Assembly (NCBI RefSeq): GCF_000006405.1 | Contig: NW_003214508.1 | Coordinates: 387,620 to 451,317 of the forward strand | Source of the DNA: Perkinsus marinus ATCC 50983 | Taxonomy: Eukaryota > Perkinsozoa > Perkinsida > Perkinsidae | Length of the DNA stretch: 63,698 bases | Direction of reading: 5' to 3' | In this document: in pieces, positions 1-11,084 of the stretch | Numbering within the stretch: position 1 is the stretch's first letter | How the letters are laid out: each line of letters starts with the position of its first letter | Notes under the pieces: generated by a model | Database searches by the model: none | What the model saw: the letters and a program-made list of their open reading frames with translations, nothing else | What the model was told of the DNA's origin: nothing | Translations under genes and position numbers: made by a program

Positions 1-2
1 TA

Positions 3-107
3 TCACTTATGTAGGAACAAAAATATATCAGAGTCGTATCATTATTCGCTCGCTTTAGTAAAATTTCTGAAACGGTCAATTTTTCCGCGCTTCCAAAAAA
101 ATAGAAC
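3..107. repeat. Left terminal inverted repeat of the Tc1/mariner element
   Basis: Begins TCACTTATGTAGG just inside the TA. It matches the reverse complement of the right end up to base 107, with a single mismatch near base 65. Confidence 0.93.
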
Positions 108-225
108 CCACCAAGGTCATCTTAAATTGGCACTGTAATTCAACATTCCTGTCACTGAGGAGACACGATTCACACAAAAAGAAACTAACAGTACCTCGTA
201 GGGCCACCTTGACACTTAATCCCCT

Positions 226-1789
226 CTACACAGCGACTGCGAGTCGACTTAGTGAGAGAGTGCTGATATCTTCGGGTGTCAGGTCATCCCAGACTTTAAA
301 AATTGCCTGTCGGAGTACATCCTTGGTACTGTAGGGGCATCTACCCCCTCCATAGACGGCTAGAGCCATCCTGCCCCAGCAGTGCTCGATGCAGTTCAGA
401 TCTGGACTCACTGCTGGCCACTGGACGGTTGCCACGCCATTGCGTGCCAGCCATTCTTTAGTTGAAGAAGATACGTGAGGCCTCGCATTGTCTTGTTGGA
501 AGGTGTACTCGATTCCTTCCTCCTCCCCCGCTTCCAGGAATGGTAGCAAGTTCATCTCCAGCATGGATTGGTAGACCTCGCTGTTCATGTTGTTCTGTAT
601 TTCTAGCAGGGCTAGAGGTGGGCACCCGGCAATTTTCTAGTCGCCCGGCCCGGCCCGGCCCGGCAGCCTTTGAACCCGCTTCCCCGGCCCGGCCCCGGTG
701 ACCCGGCAGTCTTTTTTTACCCATGTTCCGGGTTTAGCGGGCCCGCCGGGTTGGCCGGGTAACCCGGCCCGGATCGCCAGGCAAAAAGGCTTTCGGACAT
801 GATCGACGGTAAGAACTTCTTATCAAGAAGAACCAATATCAGCGCTGCATGGATCAAACGATATTCCAATGTGCCAAGTCACGCGATTGAAACGCAAAGT
901 GCGCGTTAACTTCCAGAAATCGCGATGATCCCTGGAAATTAACGCGAAATCCCGCCCTAGGTACCATTGAGAGGACTGCTAACGGCTTGAAATATCTGGG
1001 CTGCCGGGTTTCCGGGTTACCCGCAGACAGCTGCGGGTCATTTTTCGCCCGCTCACCCGCATGACCCCGGCAACACTGGCGGGGAAGCCGGGTTTGTGAC
1101 TTTGACCCGGCCCGGCCCGGCTCGTTCCGGGGCCGGGCCGGGGCGAATCGGGTCGCCGGGGCCGGGCAAGGGTGCCCATGTCTAAGCAGGGCTACTTTAT
1201 GAGATCCAGCTATCCCACCCCAGACCATGATAGACCCACCACCAAACGCTCTTTTCGACAGAACCGCTTTCTCTTGTCCGGGAAACATCCATCGGTAGCG
1301 CAGGCCGTCTGGGCCGTCCAAGTTGAATCGCTTTTCGTCAGAGAAAATCCACGTCGAGAAATCAGTCTCCGCAAGCAAGTGCTCGGAGGCAAAACTCACT
1401 CGGGCTGCTTTATGGGCCGGAGTTTACCTTGGAGCTGCTGGAATCTTAGCATAAGCAGCCCCGCTCGACCTCAGAAAACGCCTTACCGTCTGTGGGGACA
1501 CGCTAAGCTTACAAATACGCACGATCTTGGTGCACCTGACGTCGGGATCCTTCGCAAACTCTCTCATGATGTGCCGTTTCTGCCTATCGGATAATACCGG
1601 CTTGCGCCCACGTCGCTCGGGAGGCTGGGGCGGGTAGGTCTGGGGTGCCTTCGCGAGTATCTCGCTGACAACTGGCCTGGATACTCCGTGGCAGCTGGCA
1701 ATCTCACTATGGGTATATTTAGCCTCACCGCTCGGTAGGCGAGTGCTTCCAATGATACGGATGAGCTCCTGTGTATGTGGACTCCACAT
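226..1789 (-). pseudogene. Tc1/mariner transposase, interrupted
   Basis: The N-terminal part (1789-1424, start ATG at 1789) has a helix-turn-helix region with GRKPVLSDRQKR and ends at AAPR. The sequence resumes one frame over as TPAHKAAR...FSDEKRFNLDGPDG, the first catalytic Asp, so there is one frameshift near 1424. The chain is then cut by the nested hAT element at 613-1184 and continues as QQDNARPH (second Asp) and SPDLNCIEHCWG (Glu), spacing DD34E. Apart from these two breaks the frame is intact and ends at 226. The product is probably inactive, but the ends could still be moved by a related transposase. Confidence 0.9.
613..1184. mobile_element. Nested non-autonomous hAT-like element, GC-rich
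   Basis: It is bounded by the 8-bp direct repeats AGCAGGGC (605-612 and 1185-1192), the target-site length of hAT elements. Its ends are 15-bp inverted repeats, TAGAGGTGGGCACCC and TAGACATGGGCACCC, differing at two positions. Subterminal regions are packed with CCCGGCCCGG-type repeats and the centre holds an imperfect palindrome around 900-945. At 572 bp with no transposase it is non-autonomous. Removing it with one target copy restores the host transposon's frame, so it inserted into an already complete Tc1 copy. Confidence 0.88.
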
Positions 1790-1864
1790 TGTGGAGTAAC
1801 AGCTTTAGCGCGGGGCATATGCGAATAGTCGCTCTGTGATCAATACGGATCCGTCTGAGATGGT

Positions 1865-1969
1865 GTTCTATTTTTTTGGAAGCGCGGAAAAATTGACCGT
1901 TTCAGAGATTTTACTAAAGCGAGCGAATAATGATACGACTCTGATATATTTTTGTTCCTACATAAGTGA
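1865..1969. repeat. Right terminal inverted repeat of the Tc1/mariner element
   Basis: Reverse complement of the left repeat. It ends CTACATAAGTGA followed by the TA target duplication at 1970-1971. Confidence 0.93.
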
Positions 1970-1971
1970 TA

Positions 1972-2625
1972 GCCTCACACACGAAATCTCACAACCTAAG
2001 TCGCAGTAATAACAGAGAAATTGAAGAAATACTGTATGTTCTATTATTTTGTGAGGGGGTTTACTTCCTTTCCTCTCGGCCGGTATTGAGATCAAGATAT
2101 TGAGACCTCCCAAAGTTATGTGCTATACAACGCGGCATTGTTGCAGGCCAATCTGTTAGTTAGGATCAACAGGTGACCGGAGTGTTGACATTCAACAACC
2201 GTGGTCAACATTGGAGTTCCACCGACGATATGAAAAACACTATCGAAAAATATATTGCACGACAACTCCATAGTGCAAATATGAAACGATGCCACCTCGA
2301 CACGTTTTCAGATCGATATTTCTGTGAAGGTTCACAATCCTGGTAATTCACACAGAGTGCAGTTTGATTAATCACCACGTCTTGCAACGCGCCAAGTAGA
2401 ATGTTCATTCCGAGATGCAACACAACATCGAGTTAATGGCATATATGAGAGTCTGTAACTGAGTCGGCCAAACTGATCCTATAAGCGAATCTTGGCTCTA
2501 TAGAGATGAAAATCAAAACATCTCGTTATAAGTTGATGAGAGATATATGAGGACTCTGACAAAACATACTGTATCCTCTGAAATGGCGAAGCTGTTGCCG
2601 TCGGCATGAACTATCCGGCATGGTT
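1972..2625. other. Intergenic, no gene seen
   Basis: Between the transposon and the stop of the protease gene. Only short unsupported ORFs. It presumably holds the 3' end of the protease transcript. No repeat was recognised. Confidence 0.5.
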
Positions 2626-3717
2626 TTAATGAGGGCGAATTTTAGCGATCCCAATTCGCCCTTGACTCGGCTGAAATTCGAAGTAATTGTCGACCACGAC
2701 AAAGTCCGGTAACAACCATGTGTCTCCCGGTGTAGGCGCAACCATAAGGCTGCATACCCCTGCTATCTCATGGGTGTAGAGCATGTTATTGATAAGTAAA
2801 GGGATGTCACCATTTCGATTCAGGCCCAATGTTAGGACCGGGAAGAGCCTCCTATAGGCACAGTCGAACAGGCAGGCATCACGCCCTGGAATATCTCTGC
2901 ACCGAATGCTTGTCCTGGCAGCTGCGGAGGCTTGTGCAAGAATTTCCTTCTTTAACCCATCCATGTATAGGGGAGGGACAAACAAAGCTTGTGAACCAGT
3001 GTCCACACTGGCAGCTCCATTGATACCAATAGTCATAATTCCACTACCAACTTGCAAAGTATCGAGCGTGACAGCAAACTCTTGCGGGTCTCTGAGCTGG
3101 GCATAACGTAGGGGTCCCACATACAGGCTCGGATCACCACCGCCAAGAAGGAGCTCTCCCACTGTTTGACCAGTCCTTGGATTCCTCCTCAAGTATAGGG
3201 CGAAAGTTTCGCTCTGTACCCTTGATCGTAGCTGACTCATGAGAGACTGATAACCTGGTATTGTCTGTCTCCCTAAACCAATAGAGTGGACGGGCGGTAC
3301 CTTGGACGCAGGCGGCTGTTGTCTGACGACCAGTCCGAATATGAGAGAAACAACCACGCTCGATGCAATAGTCACCCCTCCTCTCTTTGCTCGGACACCT
3401 ACACTACTGCCATCCTCATGACGGAGAGTTGTGATGGGCCCTTGTGGTGGAGGACTTCGAACGCAACCAGTAAAGAGATGGCTGCAAGCTCCGGGATGAG
3501 TGACCCCCTCATACCAGTCCTTCCACGTAAAAAAAAGGGCAGGTGATCCAGTATCGACCAAAGCACGTATCCTTTGACCATCAACCAAGATATTACCAAG
3601 CAAAGTTGGACCATATCCTGGTACCCAGGTATACTCTGTATTCATTCTCATCACTTGGCCATACCCTCCGATAACAGAATAAGCCCAGACCACAGCAATA
3701 AGACAAATATCGTGCAT
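2626..3717 (-). CDS. Pepsin-like aspartic protease (family A1), secreted
   Basis: A single uninterrupted 363-residue frame. It starts with a probable signal peptide (hydrophobic residues 4-16) and carries the two catalytic motifs of A1 proteases: LVDTGSPALFF with Asp55 and SVDTGSQALFV with Asp239. Between them FALYLRRNP and GELLLGGGDPSLY match the conserved middle of the fold (family pattern FSFYL...GGELILGG). Length suits a mature-type enzyme with almost no propeptide. It is one of the few genes here without introns, which could reflect recent duplication or retroposition. The substrate cannot be told. It lies downstream of the unknown gene at 4740-5638 on the same strand. Confidence 0.9.
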   Translation of the reverse strand: MHDICLIAVVWAYSVIGGYGQVMRMNTEYTWVPGYGPTLLGNILVDGQRIRALVDTGSPALFFTWKDWYEGVTHPGACSHLFTGCVRSPPPQGPITTLRHEDGSSVGVRAKRGGVTIASSVVVSLIFGLVVRQQPPASKVPPVHSIGLGRQTIPGYQSLMSQLRSRVQSETFALYLRRNPRTGQTVGELLLGGGDPSLYVGPLRYAQLRDPQEFAVTLDTLQVGSGIMTIGINGAASVDTGSQALFVPPLYMDGLKKEILAQASAAARTSIRCRDIPGRDACLFDCAYRRLFPVLTLGLNRNGDIPLLINNMLYTHEIAGVCSLMVAPTPGDTWLLPDFVVVDNYFEFQPSQGRIGIAKIRPH

Positions 3718-4739
3718 GGTGTTGGAGAAGATGAGAGTGTAATTCTTCGCAGGTCACACACTTATCACTGTCTATAACGACAGAGCTAAAAGACAGCTCT
3801 CTGTCTATATGAAGAGAGCTAGCGGCGTCTATATCCATCGGTCCCGCTACGCATATTGCTTATCGAACGAGAGTAGACTTTTGCTTCTTTTGACCCTTCC
3901 ACTCGGCTGCTCAATAGTCGAGGTCTGCTCTTGTTGCGAAGTTCCAATATTAGGCTATCCGCTGATGAAGGCCTGCTACTATGATAGTAGTCCTATCATT
4001 GTGCGTGCACAATGATCATGCGTGACGGTCACTATCCTCACGAGACGCGTTCAGTTGGCATTCCACACCAGTAACGATAGGTTAGTTCTTTCTCTTTCCG
4101 AATATTCATCTTCTCCACCAACTCCGCTATTATCCGGGAATTTAGATCTTCGATCGATCGCGCAGCTCATTCTGGCAGCTCTCAGTCAGTAGTTCGCGAC
4201 TGACTAGTAATCCGTGACGTCTTAGTGAGTTTGTCAGAAAACCTTTCGTAAGTCACGAATCGTGACCTGGTCGCGGTGACTAAAATCGTTCATCGATTTC
4301 TACTACTGCTGGGTGATAAGGCTTAGGGGTAGATGATCCGCGCATCAATCGAGAGTTAATCGTGGGTCATGATGTGTGACGTGAATATCTCGAAATAGGT
4401 GCGACCAATCCACCAGCGAACGCCACAAACGACTGTGAGTAGAATGCAAATTACTTTACGCCTCATCATGGTCTCGACATAGCTGTTGACAGAATCAAGG
4501 AACTGAATGCAGCTATCGGGAATACATCGGCAGGAATCATTTACCCGGGGCTTTTCGTGACGAAAGTTTTGCCCTAGTGGCCTGTTCGAGGAGTAGGAGG
4601 GATCCGTCACTGAGCAGAGTTGTTATTAAGTTACACGTTATAAGTCATTGTAACTCACACTGTGAGCCCTTACAATGACCTTTCATATTTGGTAAAGTGA
4701 ACATCATAGAGTCCATGCAGAAACTTATAGGATTAATGA
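3718..4739. other. Intergenic; possible short membrane ORF
   Basis: A minus-strand ORF at 4356-4610 (84 codons) has one hydrophobic stretch (VICILLTVVCGVRWWIG) and could be an unsupported small gene or an exon. Nothing else was recognised. Confidence 0.3.
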
Positions 4740-5638
4740 TTAGCCTCCGAAAGCTGCTCTTTGCTGGTAATCTCTGACGGCCTTCTCTCGTTCTTGCCGC
4801 GACTTGATGTGCCTGCACGAGCGCCATTGCAGCGGTGAGCAAGGAAAACGCCGAATCAACAACAATGTTGTTACAACATTGGGTAAACATGAAATAAATC
4901 GCCGTTCGAGCCCACTGTCGAGCTACCTTCTGAAAGATACATGTCGCCGCTGTCGTTCTTCTTTGACCACAGCATCAACTCGTATTGCCTCTTTAATGTC
5001 CCGCACAGGTTCGAACTCGGCAGGTGGCACTATATACTTCACGTCGTTTGTTGAAATCACCAATCTTCGACCGTAAGACGCATCATCCCGGTTAAGTACG
5101 ACACTGAATGGAATCGAAAAGGCCTCAGAGAATCGCATTTCGACTAATCGACACAGACCAGCCCGGCTCTCAGAGCCGTTCAATGATCATCATTAACACT
5201 TATCGGAAAGAGTCCAGAGAGCCTTGGAGGCTCAGTGAGATCTCGCCTCTCATACTGTACTTACTCTTGGCCATTATTGATAATGGCTTTCACTGTGCAT
5301 CGGCCGAGACAACCACCAGCATTCTCAGTCATATAGAATAGAGTGCCGGGCACTCCCTTGAGAGCTAGCAGTAGTGAGTCTTGTAGTGACGGTAATGCAT
5401 CCTGCGGGCTGACTGGCTGGGTGTAACCAGGAAGCGATGGATCCGGTCTGAGGTGCCTGCAAGAGGAAAGTCCTCACCGGTGAACAAGATTATAACAATC
5501 CCACCCTTCCAGGAGCCTCGCAGTGACCCCGTCTCGACTCGGACCAACGACCTCAAACTGGCCTGGGGCGACTTCACTCAATGGCAGGACCATTGTGTTA
5601 AATTGGGAACTGCTAGTCGACACTTCGATAACCATCAT
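4740..5638 (-). CDS. Hypothetical protein, about four exons
   Basis: Not recognised. Reading phases link exon 2 (about 5458-5265, ending VKAIINNGQ), exon 3 (5166-4927, RAGLCRLVEMRFSEAF to RRHVSFR) and exon 4 (4812-4740, HIKSRQEREKAVRDYQQ, stop TAA). The introns begin GTAAGT or GTAG and end AG, about 100 and 114 nt. A plausible first exon starts at ATG 5638 (MMVIEVSTSSSQ), but its join to exon 2 is uncertain. The C-terminal tail is basic and probably helical. The phase-consistent joins support a real gene; no function is proposed. Confidence 0.5.
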
Positions 5639-6379
5639 CCCCGCTCTCTCCCGAACTAGCTAACACGACTCAGAAAAGGGAATAATAATTTACTCTGCAT
5701 AATCACAGAAGAGCGAGAATGACAAGCTCGTGTACACTGAGGGCAAAACCATCGTAGACAGCCATAGATACACATCGAATTGAGGAAGTCTGAGTTCATG
5801 TGTGGTAGCAACTAGGAGGAAACTGGCGTTTGCATTAGGTCAGGGGGCGCAACTCATCCGCCATCCTGTCCAAATACGTATTGGAATCTATTTCTCCTCA
5901 TCCTGTTTCTCCTTAACTGAACAGTAGGCTCTGGCCCTTCCTTTTGAAATTGGCACTTCCCCACAGTCGGACGAGACCAAGAAGATGAGGCCAGGGCCCT
6001 TCCTGCTGCAGGACAGTGAAGCTAACGACTGTATAGTGAGGCCTTAACTACAATTCCCAAGGTCAAAGGGCTCTTGCATGAAGGGTCTGCAGAATTGATA
6101 CCTGATTGAGAGCTAATGAGATGCTCATGGAGATGACATTAAACGCGGAATCTACTATAACTACAAATACGCTCCTTCGCCTGCTGAGCATCACACGGTG
6201 CATATCACGACTTTGCTGGTAGCATGTTTATAATCTCACCACGTAACTATGGCTTCCTAGGTTGAATTACCCCCTGATTGACAGACCAACTCAACTCTTT
6301 AACGTCGAAGCCTATAGGCGCAGACGTGCAATGATGATAACAACAGTGTCCTGTATGGATATTATCAACCTCTAGAGCT
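5639..6379. other. Intergenic, no gene seen
   Basis: Lies between the start of the 4740-5638 gene and the SSRP1 stop. No coding exon or repeat recognised. Confidence 0.5.
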
Positions 6380-8724
6380 TCAGGACTTATGCTTCTTGTC
6401 CTTCTTGTGGGAATGATGATGGTGATGCTTATGCTTGTGCTTCTTCTCGTCATCTCCTCCCTAACAACAACGTTTCAATGTACCAGGAATAACAGCAACC
6501 TATCGTACGGCGGAGCGAGGCTCGCTTCTCCGCACTTACCGCATCCTCATCTTCCTCCTCGTCGTCCTCATCGTCATCACTACTGCTATCGGCCCCACCA
6601 GCATCCTCATAGTCCTCATCATCACTCTCATCTTCGGATGGCAAGTCATCACCGAGATCAGGCGACCCATCTAATGAACCAATTTATATCTACACCCAGT
6701 ATCACCCAGCTACCCTACCAGGAGAGGAGCCGTCATCTCGTGACCTCTTGCCAAGACCCAAGCCAGAGCCCTCTAGGTTGCGTATCCTTATACCAGCCTT
6801 TTGGATGAACTCAATAAGGCCGTTATATTCGGATCTGAGCACCATCGCACTGGGCCGACTAATACGGATCATTATAGGTGGTCCCACCTGTCCATCTGCT
6901 GGAAGTCATGGGGCTGACCCTCGCCCTTACGGTACACCTTCAGATCGAAATAACGGGTTTGGGTGAATCCAGAGTCGGCACGGGAGAACTCTGAAGAGAA
7001 GAACAGAATGGACCTTCCCCTCGAGCAGCCTACAACCCCATGGCTCACCAACTGCTAACACGTCGTCGTAACGGATCCACATGACCGGCTTGTTGACAAA
7101 GAGGAAGCTCTTCTTGAGTGGATAAAGAAAGCCATCATTGGCCTTATGAGAGCATCTCACCTGAGGCAACACCCTCCTCTCCCTCACTCTACCAAGGCCT
7201 ACGCAGTTGTATCCATTAGAAGCCTTGAAGTCCTGGCAGGGCGTGACCACATTCTTGCCGGTCATATGCTTGAACAACTGTCCCATCACAGCATACAGCT
7301 TCTCCCCTGCAGAGCACATCGACCATGACCAACGTACCAGGCCCATGGTCCTTACCATTAACGACTTTCTGGAGTTTGCATTTCTCCAGTTCCTCAGCAT
7401 CCAAGTTGATAGCTAGGTCCTCTACTTCTCTCTCCTTATCATACTGCATGACCAAGAAACTGTACGCTGTATTGCCTTGCCGTACCTGCATACGTCGGGG
7501 GACCACCATCCCCACGATGGGGCCACTCCAAAGTCGGCCTCACTGGCTGATCTAATCCCAATACGAACGAGACATGAACGCTATCCGGTTTGGGTAGCAT
7601 GAACATTCTAGAGACGTTCATGTACTTGATAGTATAGTCGAAGGACTTGCCCCTTAGCTTGAAGGATGAGCGGAACATATCCAAATCGTAATGGCCTCTG
7701 GGTAGGACAATAGGTATATTCAGGAACTGGCATATAGTAGTGCCGCCACCTAGGCAATAAAGAGCCACTGAGAGCACTGATGACGGTACTGTATCATACC
7801 AGTAGCCGCGCCAGACTTCTGAATAAGCTCATCCTTCAGCTTAGCCGCGTACTCCTCATTCGGGATGAAGAACCTACCAAAATTTCGCTCACTGTACGCC
7901 GGAAACTTCATCAGTTTTTACCTCATCTCGACCAAACTCTCGTCATCAGCATCTCTAGTGTCATCCACATGGAACTCCAAGGCGACCTCGTTCTTACCAG
8001 TGGGCACCACCTGACAATAGACGATAACCGCATAAAAGGGGAGTAAGGCTCCTTCCTACTTGAGCGATGTCGGTGGCCTGTATCTCGAATGCCACCTGAC
8101 CCGCGTTCTTCAACTCTAGTTCCGTGCCGGACCAACTGCTCTCACCCCAACACCAACCACGAGTAGATACCTGACCACCACCGACATATATTCAGCGGCC
8201 CTCATAGACAGCAGCAGACCAACTTTTTCTTTTTTCAAATCCAAATCGTAATGCTTATTGAAGAAAGCCTTGACCGTTTCATAGTTGGAATCTTGGAAGC
8301 CATCGTACTTATATATGTCACCATTTTTCATAACGATCTGATGCGGAGACCATGCCTCGCCATGTGAGGTCGGTAGTGGTAATGCTACCTTTAAAAGGCA
8401 CTCCTTGTTGACCTTGTACCATGTGACCGACGCGATATCCTGAAAGCCACGCGACACATCAGCCGCCTGTCCATACCGCTCTTCCTCCACATCACAGCAG
8501 GGACTACCCATGAACCTGACGCTCGCCCTCGTACTACCTCCTTATTCAGCTGTGTGGTCTGCCCCGTCTGCCGATTCCGCCATCCCAGCATTTCATGGTT
8601 AGCCTTGAACAAGCCAGTCGCCGACCGGCCGGCCGTTTTCACTGTACCTGCTACCTACCGCTCCCCCCACAAATTCAAGACTGCTAATACCATAAGACAG
8701 CGTGTCGGGGACCGAGTCAGCCAT
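6380..8724 (-). CDS. SSRP1: FACT complex subunit SSRP1/Pob3-type (histone chaperone)
   Basis: FACT moves histones aside for RNA and DNA polymerases in the nucleus. About 15 exons with introns near 30-65 nt give roughly 520 residues. The N-terminal domain starts at ATG 8724 (MADSVPDTLSYG) and includes GWRNRQTGQTTQLNKE and NGDIYKYDGFQDSNYE. The middle double-PH domain has PRGHYDLDMFRSSFKLRGKS, LLPKP-type FMLPKPDSVHVSFVLGLDQP, and SHKANDGFLYPLKKSFLFV. All align in order with animal SSRP1. The C-terminus is a long acidic run (from about residue 455) and ends in a lysine/histidine tail, HKKDKKHKS. There is no HMG box, as in yeast Pob3, so DNA contact would need a separate HMG protein. TFIIF-beta lies 127 bp upstream on the same strand. 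Confidence 0.93.
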
Positions 8725-8851
8725 TACTACACTAAAAACACTCCCATTTCGAGTACTTTCAACTCAACGACCAGGAAATCTCGAAGCTCGATCTGACTAC
8801 ACCTTACGCCGCAACGTGCTTGTATTCAGCCTTGAGGTAATACCTATCACT

Positions 8852-10146
8852 TCAGCTGAAACTGCCGAGGAGCACTCCAACATACTTTGGTTGATTATCT
8901 CCAACTCTCCTCTGATAATCACAAAGGTCCACCAGGTGTCGCCTCAGCTGAGTGAGGTTCACAGTGAGGCCCTCCTCCCTCAACCGCTTGGCCATCTGCT
9001 GCAGCGTCCAGCCGGTGTCCTCCGCCACCAGCAGCTGAATGCGTCCAAGATTTACCAGACCAACATATGGATGCGTATTACTCGCATTAGAAGATCGGGT
9101 AAGGGCAGCGTGGTAGCATCCAGTCCTAGTGTCCGCCGAGCGACCGGAGCATCTCCCACTCTCATACGCTTAGCACTCGACCTGTACATGAGCATCGACA
9201 CATGCATGATGATACGGCTGCTACCCTTCATTATAAAATCCATCATCGCTGCGGTCATCGTCCATCTCGCCTTGGAAAGCCGCGTACTGGAACATTTTGA
9301 CTTGCTGCGAGGCCAATAACTCGCTAAAGGGATAAGACGATCTTTTAAATGATGATCGTCATCGAACCTCACTCAGCCGATCGGGTATCGACTTCCGTCC
9401 TGTGTTTCAAGTCTACATTGTTCGATGCTGCTAATCTTTCCTGGAGACGATTCCCCTCAACTACTCCGGACATGACACTTTCCTACCTTTAGAAGTGCCT
9501 TGTATTTAGCATCCATTCGCATCGGCATCATATGCCTATTACCAACCACTTTACGGACGGTAGTCTCAGAGCCGCTTTTGATGTCAGCCTCACCATCATC
9601 AAACTCACCATCATCCGCAGCGAAACCCAGAAGGTACAAGCCTTCGGGTTTCGAGCCAGTGGCACGCTGACAAAGAAGTCAGATGCTCCCGAGACTACCA
9701 TTTTCTTCGCATGGAGTCTTCCACTATATAATACAAAGCCAGAGCGGCGGGTTTGGTGCGAAAAATGGTTTGTTATGTGCCACTCCATGGTCGACCCTGC
9801 CCTTATTACAATTTCGAAATCGGACGGCTTTCCCTGTAGGGCACATCCAGTTGCGGCAAACCGGCATTTTCCCTCCGCATTGATCGGATCACTCCTGCCT
9901 ATCTCCGTACCCGATGCACTGGCCCTTACCCGTTCGGCCAACCAAGGGGGTAGTTTGACCAGATAGGTCTCAGCATCCAGGTCCACTGCCAAACCTCTTT
10001 CAACCCGATTCAGGACCTCAATAGACCTGAAAAATGCCAGGCGTTATTTATATGCAAAACACATCTACGGAATGATATAAGCAGCTCCCTGTAACTTACC
10101 CCTGAGCCTCTGTAAGCCCTTCCTCTCCTACAACCTGAGATTCCAT
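8852..10146 (-). CDS. GTF2F2: Transcription initiation factor TFIIF beta subunit (RAP30)
   Basis: TFIIF-beta binds RNA polymerase II and helps load it at promoters. Exon 1 (10146-10100, MESQVVGEEGLTEAQ) joins in phase over a 73-nt intron to SIEVLNRVERGLAVDLDAETYLVKLPPWLAERV, the dimerisation-domain start (family: LVKVPKYLSQQW). A later exon gives VRKVVGNRHMMPMRMDAKYKALLK (family: YKPVANHQYNIEYERKK). The C-terminal winged helix is LPDLLMRLLVAEDTGWTLQQ onward, ending VGVLLGSFS at stop 8852. Introns are short (about 32-73 nt). One internal join, through an acidic stretch near 9250-9400, is unresolved. A GCGCGCGC box lies just upstream of the start codon. Confidence 0.8.
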
Positions 10147-10156
10147 GCGAAATCAG

Positions 10157-10180
10157 TCGAATAAATGGGCGCGCGCTAAC
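10157..10180 (-). promoter_or_regulatory. GC-palindromic box just upstream of TFIIF-beta
   Basis: AATGGGCGCGCGCT on the plus strand lies about 15 bp beyond the TFIIF-beta ATG. It resembles the AATGGCGCGCGCGA box near the ESF1 starts and at 48287. The promoter role is inferred from position and recurrence. Confidence 0.4.
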
Positions 10181-11084
10181 ACCAATCAGTAACTCAACGA
10201 AAACTGCGTGAAGACTTGAGTTTTATGGCGCGTGAGAAGTTTATGCAACTATGGCGACTCCAATTTTCAAGAAATGGCCTGGCCACATTCTTCGGCCTGG
10301 AACAGATTTTCAGATTTTGCGGCTGCGGAGCATATCAGCATCCCACTCAGTCCTCTTCATTTTTATGCATAGTTTCTACAGAACTGTTCGTGCAACTTCT
10401 GGTAATGCTGATACGACGTGTCTCCGTGTATTTGCGTCTGTGAAAACTCAGTGCACACTCCGTATCCTCGATGAGAGCTTTCGAGTGATACCTATCTCGT
10501 TCATCAGCTGTCATGCGCCTCGAAACTACACGAGACTACCCTGTAGTTTTGCGAGCTACCAATAGTCTCTGATTTGTAGTTATACAATTCTGCTGGGATC
10601 GAGCATCATAACACGATGGTGTAGGGAAGAGTTTGAGAGATCTGAGTTGATGAGATGTGAACTCATCGTTAACTGGGCGATCTACCAATGTATTAGGCTT
10701 CTTGCCTCCTTCGGAAGGATCGACGTTGCAGTAGTGTCTCGAGATGACAGATGTGCTACTCTGGTTCGGATTACATGCATATGGCAACGACGTGTAACGA
10801 TGAATTCAATGTCTCATTCGTCTTCCCAGAAAAGTACAACCACTATTGTGGATTACTTCAAGTACTCGCGCAAGGTGACGACGAGCACACCTGGTGAACT
10901 TGTACTACAAGTCTGTACTACTAAGAGCCTCTGAACCTACAAGTCCTGTAGGTTCAGAAGGGCTTGTTGAACGGAGTAAAGGCAACGCGTCGGAACGATA
11001 GCCTTACTCTAGATGTTTGTAACACCCCAACACAAGCACAAGGGAAAGGGGGGAGACTTCCAATTGACGTTTGACATCAATAAT
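10181..11084. other. Intergenic with a perfect hairpin
   Basis: No coding exon recognised. A 12-bp perfect inverted repeat, TCTGAACCTACA / TGTAGGTTCAGA with a 5-nt loop, lies at 10930-10958. Confidence 0.5.

Larger units (their letters stand above)
1..1971 (-). mobile_element. Tc1/mariner-family DNA transposon, full length, with nested insertion
   Basis: The two ends are near-perfect inverted repeats of about 105 bp (one mismatch seen), flanked by TA at both sides, the target duplication used by Tc1/mariner elements. Minus-strand reading gives a transposase with an N-terminal helix-turn-helix region and a DD34E catalytic domain. The element would be about 1.39 kb without the hAT element lodged in its transposase gene. 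The window begins exactly at its left TA. The close match of the two ends suggests a fairly recent insertion. Confidence 0.93.

Noticed and set aside
1172-1594. 140-codon plus-strand ORF in the transposon
   Set aside because: Antisense shadow of the transposase; no family features.
6389-6808. Plus-strand ORF rich in His and Pro
   Set aside because: Antisense of the acidic and Lys/His-rich SSRP1 tail.
8940-8960. CAGCTGAGTGAGG resembling the MITE core
   Set aside because: Inside the TFIIF-beta coding exon (LTQLRRHL); no other parts of the repeat nearby.
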